From assembly GCA_023140775.1 (NCBI GenBank), contig JAGLLA010000021.1:1-34333 (forward strand): 34,333 nt of DNA. Reading direction: 5' to 3'. How positions within the stretch are numbered: position 1 is the stretch's first letter; each line of letters opens with the position of its first letter. Below the pieces are notes generated by a model, which was not told the origin of the DNA, made no database searches, and saw only the letters and a list, made by a program, of their open reading frames with translations. Below are positions 7,826 to 16,462 of this stretch, piece after piece. The stretch comes from Candidatus Parcubacteria bacterium. Its GTDB lineage: Bacteria > Patescibacteriota > Minisyncoccia > JAHIHE01 > JAGLIN01. The position numbers and the translations under genes are program-made.

Positions 7826-9799
7826 ATGCAAAATAATCTATCAAAATATGCATTACTCTCAACGCTCTATGACGCACAGAATGATTTTATTGGAGTTTTT
7901 TCATTTTTCTGCCTTCGCACAATTTCTGGTAAAAAAACAATACTACAAATCCAGGAATCGCTAAAGGAAGAATTTGATATGGCGATTCCCTTGGATGTTG
8001 TAAGTACTCTGCTTAAACGTTTAAAAAAGAAGGGTTATGCTGAATACAAAGATAGAAATAAGGGCGCATGGCTGACGGAAGAAGGGCAAAAGAAAAAACT
8101 TGAGATTGATACTGCCGAAAGTAAATCAAAGGCTGATATTGACGAGCTTTTTTATAATATTCAGCAGTATTTTAAAAAAATAGGCAAGAATTATTCTACG
8201 GATCAGATAAAAAAAGTTCTCTATGAATTTTTAAAACACAACATGGATCAGATTTGTTTATTTTTGGGAGACTATTCGTCAACCAAAGAGGTGCGTACTG
8301 ATTCAGAAGGTGAGTATAAAGAATTGATGGCAGGATTAGTAGGGTATATCAATGATATTGAGAGTAATAATAAGAAAAACTATGAAAGATTAAAAACCTT
8401 AGTTTTTGGAACATTAATGGTGTCCACTCTAATTAACAGGGAGGTAGCAACTTCTAAATTTAATAAATTGGAAGTTTATCTTGATACAAATGTTATATTT
8501 AGTTTGTTGGGATTTCATAATGAAGTATACAACAAACCCGTCGTTGAATTGGTGGCAATTATTAATGATTTAAATATAGATTTGAAGATATTCTCAATTA
8601 CAAGAGATCAGATAATTGGTGTTCTAAAAGGTTATTTAAAAGAAAAAGATTATTACTCGAGATTTATAGAAGTAGACTCAATATATTGGAGACTTAAAAA
8701 AAATAAATATACTGCTCAGAGTGTTAGAGAGTTGATTTATAATATAGATAATGTACTAGAAGAAAAAGGGGTTTGCGTTGACTATTCAATTGATTTTGAT
8801 GAGTTGAAGTTAGACGAGAAAGATAACACTAATTTAATTGTTTGGAAACCTGATGCTACGCCGTTTTCTATAGAACATGATTTAAAAATAATAAAGGCGG
8901 TTAGAAAAAAAAGAAAGGATAAATCACCGACTGTAATAGAGAGAGCGAAGGTTCTTTTTTTGACGGCTGATCAGAAATTGTTCAAGTATAATTCAAGACA
9001 ACGAAATAAAGAAAGTGCAAAATTGGCAGTAATTCCAGAGGTTATCTTAAAGGATATTTTTACAAGTATTTTGTGGTTAAAAAATCCAGGACTAAGTAAT
9101 GGAGCAACAATTCACAACATAATTGCTGGGGTAGATTCGAAAATTATGGTGCAAGATTCTTTATGGAAAGACTTTGCTTATACGCTTAATGAACTTCAAA
9201 AAAGCGGTAGGGTTACTGAAGCAGAAATTGATATTTTAATATCAAGTGAAGAGACGGAGAAAATGCTCTTGGAATATCAGCAACACAGGAAGAGAAATGT
9301 GTCTAAATTGATTGATTGTCGAATTAAAGAAGTTAGACAAAAAAACAAACAGAGAGGTGATGAGATACGGTCTGTTCAAAACGAAAACTATAGATTAAAA
9401 GAAAAAATTATTGATCTTGGTAATCAGATTCCATATTTAATTCAAGAAGCTCAAAAGGAAGCACATAGCAAAGAAATTGTGGTCAATTGCAGAAAAAAGT
9501 GGAGAAGAATATCTTTCGGGTTTAATATCCTTGTTTTTCTTGTTGTGGTTGGCATTATTTATTTTGTATTCAAAGTTGATGGAATTGAGAGTTATGCAGT
9601 TCGAGCTCCCTTACTAATTGTTCTTATAACAGTTGTATGTAATATGTATTTTGATATTGAAAAATTAAGGAATTATAATCTTAAGCGGGCAAAGGATCAA
9701 TTTTTTGATAAGAAATTAAATCAGTGTATAAGGAATAGTCAAAAGAAGAGTTCTGGTATTCATGTCACTGAGCATATCCGTGACGAGCGACCAACTTAA
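7826..9799 (+). CDS. Winged-helix + PIN-like nuclease domain protein with coiled coil and two C-terminal TM helices
   Basis: N-terminal wHTH-like segment (VVSTLLKRLKKKGYAEYKDRNKGAWLTEEG); PIN-like LEVYLDTNVIFSLLG...; hydrophobic helices near residues 570-625. Confidence 0.6.
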   Translation: MQNNLSKYALLSTLYDAQNDFIGVFSFFCLRTISGKKTILQIQESLKEEFDMAIPLDVVSTLLKRLKKKGYAEYKDRNKGAWLTEEGQKKKLEIDTAESKSKADIDELFYNIQQYFKKIGKNYSTDQIKKVLYEFLKHNMDQICLFLGDYSSTKEVRTDSEGEYKELMAGLVGYINDIESNNKKNYERLKTLVFGTLMVSTLINREVATSKFNKLEVYLDTNVIFSLLGFHNEVYNKPVVELVAIINDLNIDLKIFSITRDQIIGVLKGYLKEKDYYSRFIEVDSIYWRLKKNKYTAQSVRELIYNIDNVLEEKGVCVDYSIDFDELKLDEKDNTNLIVWKPDATPFSIEHDLKIIKAVRKKRKDKSPTVIERAKVLFLTADQKLFKYNSRQRNKESAKLAVIPEVILKDIFTSILWLKNPGLSNGATIHNIIAGVDSKIMVQDSLWKDFAYTLNELQKSGRVTEAEIDILISSEETEKMLLEYQQHRKRNVSKLIDCRIKEVRQKNKQRGDEIRSVQNENYRLKEKIIDLGNQIPYLIQEAQKEAHSKEIVVNCRKKWRRISFGFNILVFLVVVGIIYFVFKVDGIESYAVRAPLLIVLITVVCNMYFDIEKLRNYNLKRAKDQFFDKKLNQCIRNSQKKSSGIHVTEHIRDERPT

Positions 9800-9978
9800 A
9801 TGGCGAAACGCTGTCCTGAATAAAGGCACTTCGCATGGGAACTGGTTTTCAACTAGTTCTTAATGTTTAAGAAACACAAAAAACTTTTTTATTCTTCAAA
9901 ACAAACAGAGTGGATTACAAATTCGTTCTTGTAGCGGAGCATTTTTTTAAAAAACTTCTTTTAAACAAAAAAATAAAT

Positions 9979-10824
9979 ATGATAAATCCAAAATCATTTT
10001 TAGAGCAAATTCTTTTTTCAACTTTAAGAATTGAACTTTTAGATAATGCCAACAATCCTCAAAGTATAGGAACGGGATTTTTGGTTAGAGTGAATTTTTT
10101 AGATGATCCAACCAAAAATTTAATATTACTAATTTCAAATAAACATGTACTGGAAAAAAATAATAAGGTTAATCTTATTTTTCACAAAAAGAAACAGAAT
10201 TCTGATCTCCCAAGCTTAAAAGATTTTTTTATTTTTCGCGCTGATGGTTATGAAGGAGCTTTATCTATTCATCCTGATCCTAAAATAGATCTTGCGTGCA
10301 TCAATATTTCAAATGTAATTTCTCAATTAGGACCACAGGTATATTTTAAATTTTTGGAAAAAACAATATTCGCAAATTTTAATGAAGCCGAACTTGATGT
10401 TGGACAAAAAGTGATTTTTGCAGGATATCCTAATGATCGCTATGATCAAAAACATAATCTTCCTATAATGCGAAGTGGCATTATAGCAAGTCATCCAAAA
10501 CTAGATTATAATGGAGAAAAACAGTTTATAATAGATGCGCAAGTTTTTCCTGGTTCGAGTGGAAGTCCTGTATTTTTGAATATGAAAGAAGCCCAGTATA
10601 ATAGAGGACAAATTATTTTAGGAGAAGGTTTTCCTTATTTGCTTATAGGAATCGTAGCGGCCACAATGATCAGAAACAATATTATAGAGCCACTACCCAC
10701 GAACCTTCTAGGAGTTTCTCAGGAAATAATTGGATTAGGTCTTGTTTTCAAAGCAACAACTTTAGATGATCTAATCAACGAAGCAATAAAAAAAGCACAA
10801 GATAACGAAGCTAATGAAAGTTAA
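9979..10824 (+). CDS. Trypsin-like serine peptidase domain protein
   Basis: GTGFLVRV...LLISNKHVL (His), KIDLACINI (Asp), FPGSSGSPVFL (Ser); the internal ATG at 9979 is preferred over GTG 9910. Confidence 0.75.
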   Translation: MINPKSFLEQILFSTLRIELLDNANNPQSIGTGFLVRVNFLDDPTKNLILLISNKHVLEKNNKVNLIFHKKKQNSDLPSLKDFFIFRADGYEGALSIHPDPKIDLACINISNVISQLGPQVYFKFLEKTIFANFNEAELDVGQKVIFAGYPNDRYDQKHNLPIMRSGIIASHPKLDYNGEKQFIIDAQVFPGSSGSPVFLNMKEAQYNRGQIILGEGFPYLLIGIVAATMIRNNIIEPLPTNLLGVSQEIIGLGLVFKATTLDDLINEAIKKAQDNEANES

Positions 10825-10893
10825 TATATTTTTATTATCTTATCAATCGTTGAATTTAACAGTGAAGATAAAAAAATAAATTTATAAATTCAA

Positions 10894-10995
10894 TCATTTC
10901 ATCAACCTTTCCACCCTCTCCAACTTCCCCTCAACTCGCACCCAATTCTCCAAAATGCCCACCCGAACCACCGGGAAATTGTTTGGGGTTATATC
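10894..10995 (-). pseudogene. Decayed ORF C-terminal fragment (DITPNNFPVVRVGILENWVRVEGKLERVERLMK*)
   Basis: Open minus-strand frame with GC-rich codons in an otherwise AT-rich gap; upstream in-frame TAG. Confidence 0.4.
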
Positions 10996-11058
10996 ACGCT
11001 ACTTCGACAGATGAAGTGTAAAAAAGACTGAGTTTCGTATTAATTTTCAAATAGCGGT

Positions 11059-11096
11059 GAAGTCCGATTTCAGATACCTGAAGTCGGACTTCTTTT
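11059..11096. terminator. Strong hairpin terminator at the island's right edge
   Basis: GAAGTCCGA-tttCAG-atac-CTGaag-TCGGACTTC then TTTT. Confidence 0.7.
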
Positions 11097-11217
11097 CTTG
11101 TTCGAGAGAAGTTTGAAAAATATATCTCGATTGTTATTTTTCGTATTGTTTGTTTCTTGGAAATCATTTATAATATAAATAATATAAATTGATTGAATTA
11201 AATTAAGAATAATTTAA

Positions 11218-12327
11218 ATGAATTTACTTGATTGGCGTAAAATATTCAAAAATCCATATGTAAAATTTATTTTAAATTTGATTTTAATTCTGACTGTTCT
11301 TTATCTGTTCTTGTTCAGTATAAAGTTGATGGGAACTTCGTTTAAAATGTTCGGAAAGGAGTTTGCTGAAAATATTATTTCCACAACATCGAATCCTTTG
11401 ATTGCTCTTTTTATTGGGATCTTGGCTACCAGTCTGATCCAAAGTTCTTCAACGACAACATCGATGGTGGTTGGATTAGTAGCTTCTGGAATTTTTCCAC
11501 TTGCCAATGCGATTCCAATTATTATGGGCGCGAACATCGGCACCACCGTGACGAACACAATCGTTTCGATGGCGCATATCACGAGAAAGCTTGAATTCAA
11601 GAGAGCTATTGCGGGGTCAATAGTTCATGACATATTCAATGTAATGACGGTTATCGTTTTATTTCCTCTGGAAATGAAATTTCATTTTCTTGAAAAGCTT
11701 TCCAGTGTGCTTGCTGGATTTTTTGTGGATTTTGGAGGTGCCAAACTTTTCAATCCTTTGAATGCAATTCTGAATCCAGCAATTCTTTTTGTGAAAGATA
11801 CTGTAAGTGCACCAAGTTATATCTTGGCGATCTCAATTGTCGTCATGTTTGCATCACTTATTGCGTTGGTAAAAATTATGAGAGGTCTGATTATTACAAA
11901 GGCAAAAGTTCTCTTGGATTATTATTTATTTCGTAATGATCGAACAAGTTTTGGAGTAGGTCTTGGGATTACAACGATCGTGCAAAGCAGTTCAATTTCA
12001 ACCTCCATGATTGTGCCTCTGGTTGGTTCAGGTCTTTTGACTATTAGGCAAATATTTCCTTATACTCTTGGAGCTAATATCGGAACAACAAGTACAGCAA
12101 TGATGGCTTCAATGGCAACGGCCAATCCAATCGCAATTACAGTTGCATTTGTTCATCTGCTTTTCAATATTTTTGGAATAATAATAATCTATCCTATCAG
12201 AGAAATTCCCATTAAGTTGGCAGAAAGGATCGCTGAATTTGCATCAAAATCAAGGAGAAATACGGTCTATTTTATAATATCATATTGCACTCTTTATCTT
12301 ATTCCGATTATTTTTATTATTTTTTAA
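11218..12327 (+). CDS. Na/Pi cotransporter family protein (PNaS)
   Basis: Duplicated QSSS-containing repeats (SLIQSSSTTTSMVVGL, TTIVQSSSISTSMIVPL) and GANIGTT repeats. Confidence 0.92.
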   Translation: MNLLDWRKIFKNPYVKFILNLILILTVLYLFLFSIKLMGTSFKMFGKEFAENIISTTSNPLIALFIGILATSLIQSSSTTTSMVVGLVASGIFPLANAIPIIMGANIGTTVTNTIVSMAHITRKLEFKRAIAGSIVHDIFNVMTVIVLFPLEMKFHFLEKLSSVLAGFFVDFGGAKLFNPLNAILNPAILFVKDTVSAPSYILAISIVVMFASLIALVKIMRGLIITKAKVLLDYYLFRNDRTSFGVGLGITTIVQSSSISTSMIVPLVGSGLLTIRQIFPYTLGANIGTTSTAMMASMATANPIAITVAFVHLLFNIFGIIIIYPIREIPIKLAERIAEFASKSRRNTVYFIISYCTLYLIPIIFIIF

Positions 12328-12364
12328 GAAAAAATAAATTTATTTAATTATTATATATAAAATT

Positions 12365-13042
12365 ATGTTCAAAAAATTAATGGAAGTTTTACATAGAGAA
12401 AACTTATTAAAACAATCTTTTGACACATTGGAGGTAATGCTTGAAAAAAATCGAGAGACATTTAAGCTTGTTACTGATTCTATGGTCACTGGAAAAGAGA
12501 TGGATATAAATATTCATAAGGAAGATAAAAAGATCAACCGTTATGAAATGGAAATTCGCAAGAAGATCTTGGAACATGTTTCTATCAATCCTGAGCAGGA
12601 TGTGACATTTGCGCTCATTCTTCTTGGCGCAACAAGAGATGTGGAACGAACAGGGGATTTTATGAAGAATATATATGACGTGTCTTTAAAGCTTGATGAT
12701 GGTTTTTTGGATGATAAATATTCAGAGATAATTGAGAAGCAAATTGAAAATATTTTGGAAATGTTTGATCTGACTCATAAGGCGTTTATTAATTCAGATG
12801 AAGAAAAGGCAAAAAAAGTTGTGCAGTTGTATCAGGATAATATTTGTAAAAGATCAGAACGGATTATTGCTGATACTATTGATGATAAAGAAATTAAGAC
12901 GAAGAATGCTGTGATCTATGCGTTGCTGGCCGTGTATTTTCGTCGGATCGGAGCTCATCTAGCCAATATATCATCGAGCGTGATTAGTCCTTTTGAAAAA
13001 GTACGATATATTGATAATAATAAAGAATTGTCGGATATTTAG
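12365..13042 (+). CDS. PhoU-domain protein
   Basis: Helical PhoU-like repeats ('DVERTGDFMKNIYDVS', 'YFRRIGAHLANISSSVI'), adjacent to the Na/Pi transporter. Confidence 0.8.
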   Translation: MFKKLMEVLHRENLLKQSFDTLEVMLEKNRETFKLVTDSMVTGKEMDINIHKEDKKINRYEMEIRKKILEHVSINPEQDVTFALILLGATRDVERTGDFMKNIYDVSLKLDDGFLDDKYSEIIEKQIENILEMFDLTHKAFINSDEEKAKKVVQLYQDNICKRSERIIADTIDDKEIKTKNAVIYALLAVYFRRIGAHLANISSSVISPFEKVRYIDNNKELSDI

Positions 13043-13104
13043 CAGATATGAAAAAAAACGTTTTCCGTGACATGAAAGCGAGTTTTTTAACAATGCTTAT
13101 AAAA

Positions 13105-13141
13105 AAAGATTACTGAAATGATTTTGAGTAATCTTTGCTTT
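13105..13141. terminator. Bidirectional hairpin terminator
   Basis: AAAGATTACT-gaaatgattttg-AGTAATCTTT followed by gcttttt. Confidence 0.7.
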
Positions 13142-13325
13142 TTAGAATGCTGTTATAAATCGTTGATAACCAAAAAATTACCGAGAAGATGGTTATAAAT
13201 GTTAATAGCATGGGAAACCCAGTTAAAGGGCTTGTTTTTGTTAGTATCATCGCTTGCACGATAAATTTTACTGTTATTATTAATACTGACCCCAATATAA
13301 TGATTGTTAATTCAATTATATTCAT
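13110..13325 (-). CDS. Small two-TM hypothetical membrane protein
   Basis: 71 aa, two hydrophobic segments; on the minus strand GGGAGG lies upstream of the ATG. Confidence 0.55.
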   Translation of the reverse strand: MNIIELTIIILGSVLIITVKFIVQAMILTKTSPLTGFPMLLTFITIFSVIFWLSTIYNSILKSKDYSKSFQ

Positions 13326-13390
13326 AGACTATCCTCCCTTTGTTGTCATTAATTGTACATTACAAATTGATTTTGTACAGGGTTACAGCG

Positions 13391-13418
13391 TTGACAAATT
13401 CTTTTTATTTGCTAGGAT
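13391..13418 (+). promoter_or_regulatory. Sigma70-like promoter for the tRNA-like RNA
   Basis: TTGACA (13391-13396), 16-nt spacer, TAGGAT (13413-13418); predicted start ~13425. Confidence 0.6.
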
Positions 13419-13425
13419 ATATTTT

Positions 13426-13493
13426 GTCGTATGGGGTAGTTGTTAGCCTTGCAGAGCTAGGCTTTGCAGACCCAGGTTCAATCCTGGTACGAC
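13426..13493 (+). ncRNA. Non-canonical tRNA-like RNA
   Basis: GTCGTA/TACGAC acceptor; D-loop AGTTGTTAG; GCAGA-gctaggc-TTTGC anticodon-like arm; CCAGG-ttcaat-CCTGG T-arm (6-nt loop). Confidence 0.6.
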
Positions 13494-13502
13494 GATTATT
13501 TT

Positions 13503-13539
13503 GAGAGCAGTCTATAAATAATTAGACTCGCTCTTTTTT
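13503..13539 (+). terminator. Rho-independent terminator of the tRNA-like unit
   Basis: AGAGC-a-GTCTA...TAGAC-tc-GCTCT (small bulge) followed by TTTTTT. Confidence 0.75.
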
Positions 13540-13597
13540 ATTTGTGGTTTTTGCGATTAAGTAATATAATAAAGTAAATTAATATTAATTAATAATA

Positions 13598-14785
13598 ATG
13601 CAAAATTTATTCTTGTTCATTGGGATAGCCTTTCTTTTCATTTTCATTTTTGGGAGATTGCTGGAAAAAATCAGAGTACCCTGGATCTTCTCTTCTCTCA
13701 TCTTTGGTTTTCTTCTTTCGATCTATAATCCTTTCATCTCCGTCACAACTTCCGACACTTTTATGTTCTTGGGAGAACTTGGTATGTATTTTTTACTTTT
13801 TATAGTTGGTTTTGAAATTAGTCTCCAAGAACTGAAGAAAAAGAAAATATTTATTTTGAAATCTACTTTTTTTATTATCTTGTTTGAAGCTCTTTTTGGA
13901 AGCTTGATCATTCATTATATTTTTCACTATAGTTTTTTGATCTCTTTTTTAGTCTCACTGTCCTTTGCTTCTGTGGGGGAAGTTATGCTTGTTCCTCTTT
14001 TGGATGAATTCAAGATTCTGAAAACCAAACTGGGAAGAGCGATCGTTGATATCGGTGTCACTGGTAATATTTTTGAAATCTCGATATTGATCATCGTTTC
14101 TGTCATCATCGGTTCTCACGATCCGGGTAGAATATATCTCACATTAATATCCTTGATGATCTTGTTTTTGCTCACGATGGGATTTGTGCATTTCAGACAA
14201 GAAGGTGAGCAATTTCGTTTTATGAATGTTGATACAATGTTCATCTTTTCGATGTTTGTTCTTTTTTTGTTCTTGGGGATTGGTTTTTATGCAAATGCCG
14301 CTCCGCTGGCCGCTTTGCTTGCTGGAATTTCGTTGAAAACTTTTATTCATCAGAGGAGATTAAACTTAGTGGAAAAGGAGGTCAAGGCGATTTCATATGG
14401 TTTTTTTGCCCCACTTTTCTTTTTGTGGGTCGGAATGTCGGTTAGTATTGATGTCTTGCTGAAATATCCACTTGTGATATTATTGATTATCGTAGTTACC
14501 AAAAGCATCAAAATTATTTCTAGCTATCTGTTGGGCAGAAAAGAGCTGGGCGCAAGAGAATCAATTTTGTTAGGAATTGGTCTTTCTGTTAAGTTCAGCA
14601 CTACGATCATTATTGTAAATATTTTGTTTCAAGAAAAATTTATTGGGATTGAATTATATTCAATTATAATTACTTCGAGCGTGATATTTAATTTTGTCGT
14701 TCCTTTTATATTTTCTCAATTGCTCGTGAGATGGAAGATCGTAGATAGTAAAAGTATATATAAGATATTTAAATTAAAAGTATGA
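13598..14785 (+). CDS. CPA2-family cation:proton antiporter (KefB/NapA-like membrane domain)
   Basis: ~12 TM segments; GELGMYFLLFIVGFEISLQELKK; FASVGEVMLVPLL; FAPLFFLWVGMSV. Confidence 0.85.
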   Translation: MQNLFLFIGIAFLFIFIFGRLLEKIRVPWIFSSLIFGFLLSIYNPFISVTTSDTFMFLGELGMYFLLFIVGFEISLQELKKKKIFILKSTFFIILFEALFGSLIIHYIFHYSFLISFLVSLSFASVGEVMLVPLLDEFKILKTKLGRAIVDIGVTGNIFEISILIIVSVIIGSHDPGRIYLTLISLMILFLLTMGFVHFRQEGEQFRFMNVDTMFIFSMFVLFLFLGIGFYANAAPLAALLAGISLKTFIHQRRLNLVEKEVKAISYGFFAPLFFLWVGMSVSIDVLLKYPLVILLIIVVTKSIKIISSYLLGRKELGARESILLGIGLSVKFSTTIIIVNILFQEKFIGIELYSIIITSSVIFNFVVPFIFSQLLVRWKIVDSKSIYKIFKLKV

Positions 14786-15348
14786 ATGTAAAATCAGCTG
14801 AATTTGTTAAAGGAATTGTCGGTCCCGACCAGATGTTGGAGGACGGTAAACACAAAATCGCATTTATCGGTAGATCGAATGTTGGAAAATCAAGCGTCAT
14901 AAACTCATTGTTGGGCAAAAAGGGATTGGTTAAATCAAGTTCAACTCCCGGAAAAACAAAAGAGATTAATCTTTTTCTCGTTAATGAAATAATGTATTTT
15001 GTGGATTTGCCTGGATATGGTTATGCAAAGATCTCAATGCAAGCTAGGGAAAAATTGCGAAATTTGATACTTTGGTATTTGACGTCACCAGAGATTGAAC
15101 ATTCTCGCATTGTGCTGATTATTGATGCAAAAGTTGGACCAACGAAGCTTGACGAAGAAATGGTTGAGATTTTGAAAAATCATGGTCATGACTTTATGGT
15201 GATCGCTAATAAGGCAGACAAGCTAAAAAGAAATTCCAGAATTGTTCAATTGAAGACCATTCAAAAAAAAATTGGCGCAGAAGTGATTTTATATTCTTCA
15301 AAAACGAGAGACGGGAAAAAGGAGGTTTTTGCTAAAATATTTGAATAA
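14782..15348 (+). CDS. engB: Ribosome biogenesis GTP-binding protein EngB/YsxC/YihA
   Basis: GRSNVGKSSVINSL, SSTPGKTKEINLF, VDLPGYGYAK, ANKADK. Confidence 0.95.
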   Translation: MNVKSAEFVKGIVGPDQMLEDGKHKIAFIGRSNVGKSSVINSLLGKKGLVKSSSTPGKTKEINLFLVNEIMYFVDLPGYGYAKISMQAREKLRNLILWYLTSPEIEHSRIVLIIDAKVGPTKLDEEMVEILKNHGHDFMVIANKADKLKRNSRIVQLKTIQKKIGAEVILYSSKTRDGKKEVFAKIFE

Positions 15349-15386
15349 AAAAGTAATTCATTATATTTAAGTGTAAAATAAAACAT

Positions 15387-15815
15387 ATGGAAACAAAATC
15401 GAACAAAATAGTAGGTTATGCTTTATTAGCATTAGGTCTGGCGGTAATATTTTTTGGTATATATTCTTCGTATAATATTTTTGCTGCAAAAAAAGATGCT
15501 CCACAGGTGTTCAAATATGACAATAGTCAGTCGATCAGTTCTGATTCTGAAGATAGTGTAGGTGTCAAAGAAGAAATCGTCGTCGATAGATCAAGATTGA
15601 CAGATCCAAATTATGTGAAAAATCTAGAAGACCAACAAAGAGCAATGGCTGAAAATTTAGTAAAAGATCAGATCGGGGGATTACTGAAGGAGATTATACC
15701 ACAAGAATTTATTATCAAGCTTCTTAATCTTTCGAGCTGGTCAATTTTTGTTTTTATTCTGATCTTTGCGGGAGGAAAGATTTCAGGGTTGGGGATTAAG
15801 CTGTTGAAGGATTAG
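15387..15815 (+). CDS. Hypothetical protein with N- and C-terminal TM helices
   Basis: ORF with two hydrophobic segments; no recognised family. Confidence 0.65.
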   Translation: METKSNKIVGYALLALGLAVIFFGIYSSYNIFAAKKDAPQVFKYDNSQSISSDSEDSVGVKEEIVVDRSRLTDPNYVKNLEDQQRAMAENLVKDQIGGLLKEIIPQEFIIKLLNLSSWSIFVFILIFAGGKISGLGIKLLKD

Positions 15816-15874
15816 ACGATCAATGGGGAAGTTGATTTGATCTTGGGGTTATTTATATACTTAATGCTAAAAAC

Positions 15875-16147
15875 ATGAGTGAAGAAAAACATTTTACAAC
15901 AGAAGAGGCAGAGAGAGTGGGAAACTCTTTGGGGATCAATTGGGATAAGTTTGATGTTATTCAATTTAGAATGGGGATGAATGTCGAATTAGAACATGGA
16001 ATTGTTGACGATCAGACAAATGTCACTGATGATGATCCTGTGATGACGGGCAAAATTGTTCTTGCTCACTTGAATGAATTTCCTGATTACTATTCAAGAC
16101 TTCATTCAATGGAAGCGGAAGCAGAAGACTTTTGGAACAAAAAGTAG
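15875..16147 (+). CDS. DUF5661-like small protein
   Basis: TTEEAERVGNSLGINWDKFDVIQFRMGMNVELEHG...DDPVMTGKIVLAHLNEFPDYYSRL. Confidence 0.7.
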   Translation: MSEEKHFTTEEAERVGNSLGINWDKFDVIQFRMGMNVELEHGIVDDQTNVTDDDPVMTGKIVLAHLNEFPDYYSRLHSMEAEAEDFWNKK

Positions 16148-16165
16148 AGAGAATATTAAGAAAAA

Positions 16166-16196
16166 AAATAATCTATGTAAATAGATTATTTTTTAA
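16166..16196. terminator. Bidirectional hairpin terminator
   Basis: AATAATCTA-tgtaa-ATAGATTATTTTTT. Confidence 0.75.
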
Positions 16197-16227
16197 GCAT
16201 ATTGCATTAAAATAATTTTCATGGAAA

Positions 16228-16404
16228 CTAGGAATTATCTTTTGCTGATGTTTTGATGCATTTTGTGCAAATTTTTATTTTCTCTCCATCGACATGTTTT
16301 GTTTGAACATTGATGAATTGTTTTCTTTTGGTGGCAATATTCGAGTGACTTCGAGATTGACTTGCTCTTGTTCCTCTACCACAAACTTGACATATTTTAC
16401 TCAT
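16228..16404 (-). CDS. rpmB: 50S ribosomal protein L28 (not in the supplied ORF track, 58 aa)
   Basis: Minus-strand translation MSKICQVCGRGTRASQSRSHSNIATKRKQFINVQTKHVDGEKIKICTKCIKTSAKDNS*. Confidence 0.85.
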   Translation of the reverse strand: MSKICQVCGRGTRASQSRSHSNIATKRKQFINVQTKHVDGEKIKICTKCIKTSAKDNS

Positions 16405-16462
16405 AAAGCAATAATTAAGATATTATGTTAGCACATAGCTATCTTAAACTAAATAATTAATT

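Noticed and set aside
9835-9870. Hairpin GAACTGGTTttcAACTAGTTC as a terminator
   Set aside because: The stem is plausible but no contiguous U-run follows, and it lies in likely decayed sequence; left unassigned.
3502-11200. Integrase or attachment-site duplication for the island
   Set aside because: No integrase or transposase ORF, and no copy of the tRNA-Pro 3' end was found by eye near the right edge.
13426-13493. Calling this an ordinary tRNA-Leu(UAG) or tRNA-Cys
   Set aside because: There is no long variable arm as class II Leu requires, position 33 is C, D- and T-loops are short, and a GCA anticodon reading gives no paired anticodon stem.
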